From contig NC_047068.1 in assembly GCF_902459465.1 (NCBI RefSeq), positions 18,933,195 through 18,997,194 on the forward strand: DNA of 64,000 nt. Reading direction: 5' to 3'. Under the pieces are notes generated by a model that was not told the origin of the DNA, did not search any database, and saw nothing but the letters and a program-made list of their open reading frames with translations. The translations under genes were made by a program, and so were the position numbers. Origin of the DNA: Asterias rubens (taxonomy: Eukaryota > Echinodermata > Asteroidea > Forcipulatida > Asteriidae). The stretch's first letter is position 1. Each line of letters starts with the position of its first letter. Positions 46,081 through 54,335 of the stretch are shown here, in pieces.

Positions 46081-46329
46081 TCCCATTTAAAAAACCTGAA
46101 TATAGTGATATATGCATAATTGAAAGCTATAACTTTAAACTTCCTCCTATGAAAATCAAACAAAACTTGACTGTTTCTGTTTATAGTAATAAATAGTAAC
46201 ATAATGTACTTACAAATGAAATCTCATAAAATCTCCTGAATACTATGACAATTTGTTTACACAGTTTTTGCAAAAAGTTGCTTAGTACCAATAATGATTG
46301 CTTCTATAGTAAAATAAGTTACCAACCAG

Positions 46330-46775
46330 AATGAACCATTACTATGACTGATACCCTGGTCAATTCTTGCTTAGCAAACAAATTTGCTTTAAGCATATTT
46401 TTCTGCTTTTAAAGGGTGTATTTTACAATGTCAACAGATTTACACTAAAATTACACAGTTTGAAGATAATTATAGTAGAAAGCTTCCCTGAAAATATTAT
46501 GTGCTGAGGTGCTGTAGTTTTTGGGTAATGAGTAAAACAATGTCATGAAAATAATTTTGGTCTCATGAGACCAAAATTATTTTAAGCATTTACAAACTTA
46601 TTTTCATTACATTTTTTGTTACTCATTTCTCAAAAACTACAGCACCTCAGTAAGTAATATTTGAAGGGAAGCTTTCCACTATCATTATCTTCAAACCCTG
46701 TAAGTTTAATGTAAATCTATGGACAATTTGAAAAAGTACCCAAATCCTTTAAAACAGCTTTATGAAGTTGGGCCC
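46330..46775. mobile_element. Family D copy split by a family E MITE
   Basis: The left part has GCTTAGCAAACAAATTTGCTTTAAGC and ends TTTTTCTGCT; the right part resumes ACAGCTTTATGAAGTTGGGCCC. The family E element at 46409-46752 lies between, on a TTAA target. Confidence 0.65.
46409..46752. mobile_element. TTAA-flanked MITE, family E copy 2
   Basis: TTAA at 46409-46412 and 46749-46752. Contains CAACAGATTTACACTAAAATTAC, AGAAAGCTTCCCTGAAAATA, the central palindrome AAAATAATTTTGGTCTCATGAGACCAAAATTATTTT and the complementary right arm ending GAAAAAGTACCCAAATCC. Confidence 0.85.
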
Positions 46776-46876
46776 TGCTTGAGAACCTTTCATAAACCAA
46801 CAAGCAGTAATTATCATTTCATAGGGTATGCAACCTCTACAGTATAGTGTGGAGTTTTGGGGGCTTAGCATACCAG

Positions 46877-47045
46877 GCCTGATACTTCACGAAGGCATCA
46901 AAGGCAATTGCCTCTATGCCCCCTGGTCAATGCCATCGTGCCCTTGACATGCTGTGCCTCCAGTAGCAAATTTACAACTTCCTCATAGGGTGCCCTTAAC
47001 TGTAAAGAAAATCACGTCTTTGCCCTTTCAAAAACGAAGCATACA
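46877..47045. repeat. Dispersed repeat family F next to the TRIM 3' end
   Basis: Contains CCTGATACTTCACGAAGGCA and TGCCTCTATGCC, then TCAAAAACGAAGCATACAGG. Complement of the phrase at 38500-38690 and 58540-58675. A duplicate lies at 50447-50615 as part of the segmental duplication. Confidence 0.6.
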
Positions 47046-47076
47046 GGCTTGTTATATTTTTTTATGTTTCATTGTC

Positions 47077-47082
47077 TTTATT
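47077..47082 (-). terminator. Poly(A) signal overlapping the TRIM copy 1 stop codon
   Basis: The minus strand ends CAC CAT GAA TAA AGA: AATAAA spans the TAA stop. No other AATAAA follows closely; the 3' untranslated region would be only about 10-30 nt if this signal is used. Confidence 0.6.
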
Positions 47083-48811
47083 CATGGTGATAAATTTGAA
47101 CTGTTTTGTATGCAGCCACAACCAGATCACCTGCTGGTGTGAATGTTATTCCACACGGATCGACACATTCCTTGATGATACATCCAATATACTTGCCATC
47201 AGGACTGTAATGATGGATGTTGTCTGTCGATGATTCTAGTCCTTTCCATACAGCAATATAAACACAGCCATCCGTGTCGCAACAGACTCCACAAGGCCTA
47301 CCAGACTGATTGATATCTACTGAGAATACAAAGTCACCATTGTAGCCCACTGATACCAGCTTCTTGTCCTTGTAGTTGGTGTAGATGAGTCGTTGTTTGT
47401 AGGTTGTCAAGTATCCACCTATTCCTGGAGCAGGAATTGTGGTAGTGAGGGATCCATCTGGTTTGTGAATAGAGATCTCATTCATGTTTTTATAACCCAC
47501 TACAATCAGATTGTTATCATCCACTGCAATACATGATGGTTTGCTGCCTGACTGCCCTGGTGTGAACTGATGTAGGAGCTGATATTTCCCGCTGAAGATC
47601 TTGACTGTTTGATTATCTAGAACAATCAGCTCATCCTTGTTGTTCACTGTCATCTTTCTTGGTTTAATAAGACCTTCAACTGATAGGGTTTGAGGCATGA
47701 CAGTAGATTTAGGCTTGCTCCCTGCTGGTATTAAAATCCAGCATGCGTTGTCAAAATTTGACACAAAAATATCACTGTTGGAGTTTGCAGAAACATCCTT
47801 TGGGAAAATCCTATTTATTTGCTGTGCTTTGTTCATATATGTCTTCATTTCTATTTTCAATGTCCACTTATTTTGCAGCACCAGTCTCCCAAGTGATTTC
47901 TGATCTTCTTTGAAGTTCATATAAGTCAACCCATCAGGTACTTTGCTTGGCTTCATCTTTGTGTAATCTTCCAGGTCTTGTAAAAGTTTCTCTATGAGCT
48001 GTACAATCTCACAGCTTCCTTGATCCATGAGATGGTTAACCTCATCCTGCTTGTGTTCTGCTTTGGTCATCTCTTTGCAGTTTGTCGCTCGTGCAGTTTC
48101 CATTGTCTTGACTCTGTCTTGATAAATCTGTTCTGCCTCATCCATCAATTTCTGCTTCTCCTCAATGAATCTTTCAACCTCCATGGCAATCTCTTTATCA
48201 GCTTTCTTAGAGATTTTCTCTTTAGTAGCAGCAAACATGGAGTCCAATGTCTTGCGGGACATGTCTATTTCTTGAATAGCACTATTGAATGTTTCAATAC
48301 ACTGTCTTACTTTTGACAGCAGTTCTTCAGCATGATGTTTGCTTTTGTCTAAAGCTTCAGTTGGCTCCAGGGCTGGGTGTAATCTGTGATCTTTTGCGAT
48401 GCAAGTTGTGCATATTAATATGTTGCATCTGTCACAGTACATGATAAGATCCTTGTCAGTATGCTTGCTACATTTAGAAACATGCTCCTCACTTGGTACT
48501 TGCTTCTCTTCCTGGCATTTCAGTCGTTTCTCCTGTGCTATGATAACTTCTAACAGAGTAACAGTCTTAAAGTCAGTTTTCAGACCTTCGATGCCATTTT
48601 CTTCTAGCAAGATGTCTTGTCTACAGACTGGACAAGAAAGTATTGCCGTACTTGGAGTTTTCTCTTTGAGATTTTGAAGGCATTGAAGACAGAATGAATG
48701 AGAACACTCAAGTAGTTTGGGTTGCTTGAAGCGTTCACTGCAGATTGGGCATTCAAGATGACCCTGACTTATCTCTTCTAGCATTGACTGAGCTGTTATA
48801 TTGGATGCCAT
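47078..48811 (-). CDS. TRIM-family E3 ligase, tandem copy 1
   Basis: 577 residues in a single coding exon. RING finger C3HC4 at C21, C24, C36, H38, C41, C44, C60, C63. B-box type 2 at C114, H117, C126, C129, C134, C137, H142, H145. Residues about 155-285 are a charged coiled coil. Residues about 290-577 form repeats of the NHL/six-blade beta-propeller kind, with motifs RPCGVCCDTDGCVYIAV and DPCGITFTPAGDLVVAAY. This is the TRIM2/3/56/71-like architecture that is expanded in marine invertebrates; such proteins are RING-type ubiquitin ligases, several of them immune. Substrate unknown. The first AUG follows an acceptor at 48841-48842 (CATTTACAG) with a 29-nt leader; an upstream exon ends at the donor 49196/49195. 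The tandem copy at 50645-52378 differs at 10 residues. Confidence 0.9.
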   Translation of the reverse strand: MASNITAQSMLEEISQGHLECPICSERFKQPKLLECSHSFCLQCLQNLKEKTPSTAILSCPVCRQDILLEENGIEGLKTDFKTVTLLEVIIAQEKRLKCQEEKQVPSEEHVSKCSKHTDKDLIMYCDRCNILICTTCIAKDHRLHPALEPTEALDKSKHHAEELLSKVRQCIETFNSAIQEIDMSRKTLDSMFAATKEKISKKADKEIAMEVERFIEEKQKLMDEAEQIYQDRVKTMETARATNCKEMTKAEHKQDEVNHLMDQGSCEIVQLIEKLLQDLEDYTKMKPSKVPDGLTYMNFKEDQKSLGRLVLQNKWTLKIEMKTYMNKAQQINRIFPKDVSANSNSDIFVSNFDNACWILIPAGSKPKSTVMPQTLSVEGLIKPRKMTVNNKDELIVLDNQTVKIFSGKYQLLHQFTPGQSGSKPSCIAVDDNNLIVVGYKNMNEISIHKPDGSLTTTIPAPGIGGYLTTYKQRLIYTNYKDKKLVSVGYNGDFVFSVDINQSGRPCGVCCDTDGCVYIAVWKGLESSTDNIHHYSPDGKYIGCIIKECVDPCGITFTPAGDLVVAAYKTVQIYHHE

Positions 48812-49195
48812 TCTGATTGGAAGCTAGTTGAAATGTTGAGCTGTAAATGACAGAGGAAAAGTACAATCATAAAATGTGCATCAAGTCCTTGTTAGTATTT
48901 CCTTTTTTGTAATTTAAAGAGGCCCCAGGCATGGCACATCGCTGAAACTGAGTTTGACTATTCTCTCCAGAAGAAGATCAGAGCATACTTACCACAATGT
49001 CAAGTTAAAACCAACTGTTCTTTTCAGAACCACCCATAAAATGGTGTTACCGCAAACCTTAGGCTACTATATCGTTTTTCCACCATGCAAAGTTTAATAT
49101 CCTTCTTAGACTATTTTTATAGACTGATTTAATGTTGACAACAGCCCTGGTTGTGTTTAGAATAATCACATTGAGTACAACTTACCGTATTGACA

Positions 49196-49330
49196 AGACT
49201 AAGATGGCAGGAAACACAGCATCAAATCTTCTCTAAAGAAGGAAATGGTACAGCAATAATCTGGTAGATATTACAACAACAAGGAATTGTTTTCCTTCTA
49301 CATATTACTAGGTCATAATATGGCTCTGTA
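49196..49330 (-). other. Non-coding first exon of TRIM copy 1
   Basis: On the minus strand, about 135 nt run from about 30 bp after the TATA box to a donor TTGTCAATACG/GTAAGTTG. It is joined to the coding exon at 48840 by a GT-AG intron of about 355 bp. The corresponding exon of copy 2 ends at 52753. The 5' end is inferred from the TATA position. Confidence 0.55.
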
Positions 49331-49354
49331 GTGTAACTGTGGCATATCACACCC

Positions 49355-49374
49355 TATTTATATGAGGAAATTCC
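49355..49374 (-). promoter_or_regulatory. TATA box with adjacent kappaB-like site, TRIM copy 1
   Basis: The minus strand reads GGAATTTCC (49366-49374) then TCA and TATAAATA (49355-49362). GGAATTTCC fits the half-site pattern of Rel/NF-kappaB binding. Its use is inference from the motif alone. Confidence 0.5.
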
Positions 49375-50643
49375 TGTTTCTTTTTAAAGGGAGGTTATAC
49401 TAAACAAATTAGGGACCAAAAAGAATTACTTGGTAATTTTGATTAAAAAAAACCATGCAACTGCCTGGACATAATCACTCAAGATTTTTTGCGAAATTTA
49501 AAGAAATGCTACCACTTTTTAAATGAAACTTAAACAGGTAATTTTCATTGTATTTATTAATATTATACATTTAGAGGGCGCTATCAGAAGAAGAATGTGA
49601 AAAGTTCACCGTTTGGGCAGACATGGAATAAAACAGTCAAGCAGTTCAAAACCAACCGTATACTTTGCTTTAAAGTGTTGTGCTGTACGCTCTGTATGGT
49701 ATTGCCTATGATTATTGTACAGATAAACTAATATTGCAGTACAAATAGTTAACACTAAAGTTAACTTGACTTTGTCACATACATTTAAAAAACAAGAAAG
49801 GTAGTGATAAAACTAGACTAATTAAAAATGCCATAAAAAAACAACATGAGTTTTCGTTGCAACAAACTACCCCATTAGATGCATCTATGAAACCGGGAAA
49901 CTGTGACATACAAGATAAGGATTGTTGAGCATTGGACTGGAGCAAATGTTCATTATTTTAAAGGAACACTACAGAATAGGTTTTGGATGACAAAACAGTA
50001 GCTGTTCATATAGATAAACTGACATACTTGTAGAAGTTTGAGATGGATCAGCTACCTGGGCCACAAGAAAATAGTGAAAATAAGATTGCACATTTAAACA
50101 AAATGTTTTTGTTTTATTGAATAAATCGCTCACTGAGCAATACAAACAGGAACTAGTTTTTTTCTTCTTCTCATCAAATTTTAAGACAGAAATATTTCAA
50201 GGGATGTTTTCTACTATCATCATTAGACCGTGTAAGTTATAATGTAAATCTGTGATCTTAATAAGTTTTTTTTCTTACCAATTCTGTAATGGTCCTTTAA
50301 ATGTTGGCTTGAATAACTTCTGGGTTTAAAAGTGCAACCATCCCGTAATACAAAACCTTTCATAAACAAACAAGCAGTAATTATCATTTCATAGGGTATG
50401 CAACCTCTACAGTATAGTGTGGAGTTTTGGGAGCTTAGCATACCAGGCCTGATACTTCACGAAGGCATCAAAGGCAATTGCCTCTATGCCCCCTGGTCAA
50501 TGCCATCGTGCCCTTGACATGCTGTGCCTCCAGTAGCAAATTTACAACTTCCTCATAGGATGCCCTTAACTGTAAAGAAAATCACGTCTTTGCCCTTTCA
50601 AAAAAACGAAGCATACAGGCTTGTTATACTATGTTTCATTGTC

Positions 50644-50649
50644 TTTATT
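50644..50649 (-). terminator. Poly(A) signal overlapping the TRIM copy 2 stop codon
   Basis: Same arrangement as in copy 1: the final codons end AAT GAA TAA AGAC, so AATAAA contains the stop. Confidence 0.6.
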
Positions 50650-52378
50650 CATTGTGATAAATTTGAACTGATTTGTATGCAGCCACAACCAGATCACCTG
50701 CTGGTGTGAATGTTATTCCACACGGATCGACACATTCCTTGATGATACATCCAATATACTTGCCATCAGGACTGTAATGATGGATGTCGCCTGTTGATGA
50801 TTCTAGTCGTTTCCATACAGCAATATAAACACAGCCATCCGTGTCGCAACAAACTCCACAAGGCCTACCAGACTGATTGATATCTACTGAGAATACAAAG
50901 TCACCATTGTAGCCCACTGATACCAGCTTCTTGTCCTTGTAGTTGGTGTAGATGAGTCGTTGTTTGTAGGTTGTCAAGTATCCACCTATTCCTGGAGCAG
51001 GAATTGTGGTAGTGAGGGATCCATCTGGTTTGTGAATAGAGATCTCATTCATGTTTTTATAACCCACTACAATCAGATTGTTATCATCCACTGCAATACA
51101 TGATGGTTTGCTGCCTGACTGCCCTGGTGTGAACTGATGGAGGAGCTGATAATTCCCGCTGAAGATCTTGACTGTTTGATTATCTAGAACAATCAGCTCA
51201 TCCTTGTTGTTCACTGTCATCTTTCTTGGTTTAATAAGACCTTCAACTGATAGGGTTTGAGGCATGACAGTAGATTTAGGCTTGACTCCTGCTGGTATTA
51301 AAATCCAGCATGCGTTGTCAAAATTTGACACAAAAATATCACTGTTGGAGTTTGCAGAAACATCCTTTGGGAAAATCCTATTTATTTGCTGTGCTTTGTT
51401 CATATATGTCTTCATTTCTATTTTCAATGTCCACTTATTTTGCAGCACCAGTCTCCCAAGTGATTTCTGATCTTCTTTGAAGTTCATATAAGTCAACCCA
51501 TCAGGTACTTTGCTTGGCTTCACCATTGTGTAATCTTCCAGGTCTTGTAAAAGTTTCTCTATGAGCTGTACAATCTTACAGCTTCCTTGATCCATGAGAT
51601 GGTTAACCTCATCCTGCTTGTGTTCTGCTTTGGTCATCTCTTTGCAGTTTGTCGCTCGTGCAGTTTCCATTGTCTTGACTCTGTCTTGATAAATCTGTTC
51701 TGCCTCATCCATCAATTTCTGCTTCTCCTCAATGAATCTTTCAACCTCCATGGCAATCTCTTTATCAGCTTTCTTAGAGATTTTCTCTTTAGTAGCAGCA
51801 AACATGGAGTCCAATGTCTTGCGGGACATGTCTATTTCTTGAATAGCACTATTGAATGTTTCAATACACTGTCTTACTTTTGACAGCAGTTCTTCAGCAT
51901 GATGTTTGCTTTTGTCTAAAGCTTCAGTTGGCTCCAGGGCTGGGTGTAATCTGTGATCTTTTGCGATGCAAGTTGTGCATATTAATATGTTGCATCTGTC
52001 ACAGTACATGATAAGATCCTTGTCAGTATGCTTGCTACATTTAGAAACATGCTCCTCACTTGGTACTTGCTTCTCTTCCTGGCATTTCAGTCGTTTCTCC
52101 TGTGCTATGATAACTTCTAACAGAGTAACAGTCTTAAAGTCAGTTTTCAGACCTTCGATGCCATTTTCTTCTAGCAAGATGTCTTGTCTACAGACTGGAC
52201 AAGAAAGTATTGCCGTACTTGGAGTTTTCTCTTTGAGATTTTGAAGGCATTGAAGACAGAATGAATGAGAACACTCAAGTAGTTTGGGTTGCTTGAAGCG
52301 TTCACTGCAGATTGGGCATTCAAGATGACCCTGACTTATCTCTTCTAGCATTGACTGAGCTGTTATATTGGATGCCAT
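50645..52378 (-). CDS. TRIM-family E3 ligase, tandem copy 2
   Basis: 577 residues with the same RING, B-box, coiled coil and propeller as copy 1. By eye the first 270 residues are identical in protein, and the DNA of that part (about 51580-52378) shows no difference from 48012-48811. The ten replacements are all C-terminal: E271K, KM/MV (about residues 288-289), S/V in IPAGSKP, K/N in SGKYQ, G/R in WKGLE, DN/GD in SSTDNIHHY, T/S in AYKTV and H/N near the C-terminus. Intact, with its own leader exon and promoter. Confidence 0.9.
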   Translation of the reverse strand: MASNITAQSMLEEISQGHLECPICSERFKQPKLLECSHSFCLQCLQNLKEKTPSTAILSCPVCRQDILLEENGIEGLKTDFKTVTLLEVIIAQEKRLKCQEEKQVPSEEHVSKCSKHTDKDLIMYCDRCNILICTTCIAKDHRLHPALEPTEALDKSKHHAEELLSKVRQCIETFNSAIQEIDMSRKTLDSMFAATKEKISKKADKEIAMEVERFIEEKQKLMDEAEQIYQDRVKTMETARATNCKEMTKAEHKQDEVNHLMDQGSCKIVQLIEKLLQDLEDYTMVKPSKVPDGLTYMNFKEDQKSLGRLVLQNKWTLKIEMKTYMNKAQQINRIFPKDVSANSNSDIFVSNFDNACWILIPAGVKPKSTVMPQTLSVEGLIKPRKMTVNNKDELIVLDNQTVKIFSGNYQLLHQFTPGQSGSKPSCIAVDDNNLIVVGYKNMNEISIHKPDGSLTTTIPAPGIGGYLTTYKQRLIYTNYKDKKLVSVGYNGDFVFSVDINQSGRPCGVCCDTDGCVYIAVWKRLESSTGDIHHYSPDGKYIGCIIKECVDPCGITFTPAGDLVVAAYKSVQIYHNE

Positions 52379-52921
52379 TCTGATTGGAAGCTAGTTGAAA
52401 TGTTGAGCTGTAAATGACAGAGGAAAAGTACAATCATAAAATGTGCATCAAGTCCTTGTTAGTATTTCCTTTTTTGTAATTTAAAGAGGCCCCAGGCATG
52501 GCACATCGCTGAAACTGAGTTTGACTATTCTCTCCAGAAGAAGATCAGAGCATACTTACCACAATGTCAAGTTAAAACCAACTGTTCTTTTCAGAACCAC
52601 CCATAAAATGGTGTTACCGCAAACCTTAGGCTACTATATCGTTTTTCCACCATGCAAAGTTTAATATCCTTCTTAGACTATTTTTATAGAATGATTTAAT
52701 GTTGACAACAGCCCTGGTTGTGTTTAGAATAATCACATTGAGTACAACTTACCGTATTGACAAGACTAAGATGGCAGGAAACACAGCATCAAATCTTCTC
52801 TAAAGAAGGAAATGGTACAGCAATAATCTGGTAGATATTACAACAACAAGGAATTGTTTTCCTTCTACATATTACTAGGTCAAAATATGGCTCTGTAGTG
52901 TAACTGTGGCATATCACACCC

Positions 52922-52941
52922 TATTTATATGAGGAAATTCC
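52922..52941 (-). promoter_or_regulatory. TATA box with adjacent kappaB-like site, TRIM copy 2
   Basis: TATAAATA at 52922-52929 and GGAATTTCC at 52933-52941 on the minus strand, unchanged from copy 1. Confidence 0.5.
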
Positions 52942-53493
52942 TGTTTCTTTTTAAAAGGAGGTTATACTAAACAAATTAGGGACCAAAAAGAATTACTTGG
53001 TAATTTTGATTAAAAAAACCCATGCAACTGCCTGGACATAATCACTCAAGATTTTTAGCGAATTTTCAAGAAATGCTACCACTTTTTAAATGAAACTTAA
53101 ACAGGTAATTTTCATTGTATTTATTAATATTATACATTTAGAGGGCGCTATCAGAAGAAGAATGTGAAAAGTTCACCGTTTGGGCAGACATGGAATAAAA
53201 CAGTCAAGCAGTTCAAAACCAACCGTATACTTTGCTTTAAAGTGTTGTGCTGTACGCTCTGTATGGTATTGCCTATGATTAATTGCAGTACAAATAGTTA
53301 ACACTAACATTAACTTGACTTTGTCACATACATTTATAAAACAAGAAAGGTAGTGATAAAACTAGACTAACTAAAAATGCCATAAAAAACAACATGAGTT
53401 TTCGTTGCAACAAACTACCCTGTAATAATCCTTCAAATGTTGGCTTGAATAATTTCTGGGTTTAAAAGTGCAACCATCCCGTAATACAAAATC

Positions 53494-53958
53494 TGGTTCG
53501 CTGTCATATCTTCAAGAAAAAGAAAAAAATATTTAGATGTTATATGTGGGAGAAGTGGTTTCAACTCCCATTGTTTTGTTCAACCCAAAATTATTTTAAA
53601 TTGTTGTTTACTTTGATATTTGATATAAAAAGTTGCATCCAAGGGTTCCTATCCTGCTGCTTCCCTGGTTGTATAGTTAACATTGTATAACTCAACTGGA
53701 TCTTTCCCTTACCAGAAGGTTTAATGTGTGCTGCTCATTGTTGTATCAATCAATCAAATTTAACCCTAATGTATGAGAAAAATAATGTAATAATCACTCA
53801 CCTGCCTTGTGACTTCAATAATAGACGCACTGGTTAACTTCAGGTCAGGTCTATTTTAAATAAATGCTGCTCTTCTTAGCTGCTATAGTGGTGTTGGAGT
53901 TTGATGGATTGAGTACTGTTTCTAAAGTGTTATTCAGTGTTATTCACTGAGTATTTAA
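53494..53958. other. Junction region between duplication and satellite
   Basis: Starts CTGGTTCGCTGTCATATC where the duplication ends. Contains a decayed satellite monomer near 53878-53958 (GGTGTTGGAGTTTGATGG, GAGTACTGTTTC). Confidence 0.5.
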
Positions 53959-54335
53959 GACACGGGACACCATTGGTTGTTGTCAAAGACCTGTCTTTCC
54001 ACTTAGTGTATCTCAAAATATGCATAAAATATAAACCTGTGAAAATTTGAGCTCAATTGGTCATCAAATTTGCGAGAGAATAATGGGGAAAAAAATGCCC
54101 TTGTTGCAAAAATTATGTGCTTTCAGACGCTTGATTTCCAGACTTATCAAATTCTGAGGTCTCAAAATCAAATTCAAATAATTATTTTAGTGAGAAATTA
54201 ATTCTTTCTCAAAAACTATGTTACTTCGGAGAGAGCTGTTTCTCACAATATTTTATACTATCAACAGCTCTCCATTACTCGTTACCAAGGTTTTATGCTA
54301 ATCATTATTTTGAGTACGTTTTCCAATGGCGGGTT
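53959..54335. mobile_element. Family G MITE copy 4, inside the satellite
   Basis: Left end AAGACACGGGACACCATTGG, then GTTGTCAAAGACCTGTCTTTCC, GAAAATTTGAGCTCAATTGGTC, TCAACAGCTCTCCATTACTCG, TTTTGAGTACGTTTTCCAATGG. It follows a satellite monomer and is followed directly by GGGTTACTATTAATGGTGTTGG, so it lies at an array edge. The last bases of the MITE and the satellite word CCAATAGTGGG are alike, which may have guided a rearrangement. Confidence 0.7.

Larger units (their letters stand above)
46785..53493. repeat. Tandem segmental duplication, unit 3.57 kb
   Basis: The stretch starting AACCTTTCATAAAC at 46785 reappears at 50355, an offset of 3570 bp, and the two match closely to 49871 / 53419. 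The second copy then resumes with the sequence that precedes it (TGTAAT..TCCTT.AAATGTTGGC, 50284-50354 against 53420-53493), so the original unit was about 46785-50354 and copy 2 has lost about 410 bp, plus 19 bp near 53280. Each unit carries a full TRIM gene, its upstream exon and promoter. Confidence 0.9.

Noticed and set aside
47697-48677. Plus-strand open frames opposite the TRIM genes
   Set aside because: Mirror frames of the RING/B-box coding sequence, present in both duplicates only because the DNA is duplicated.
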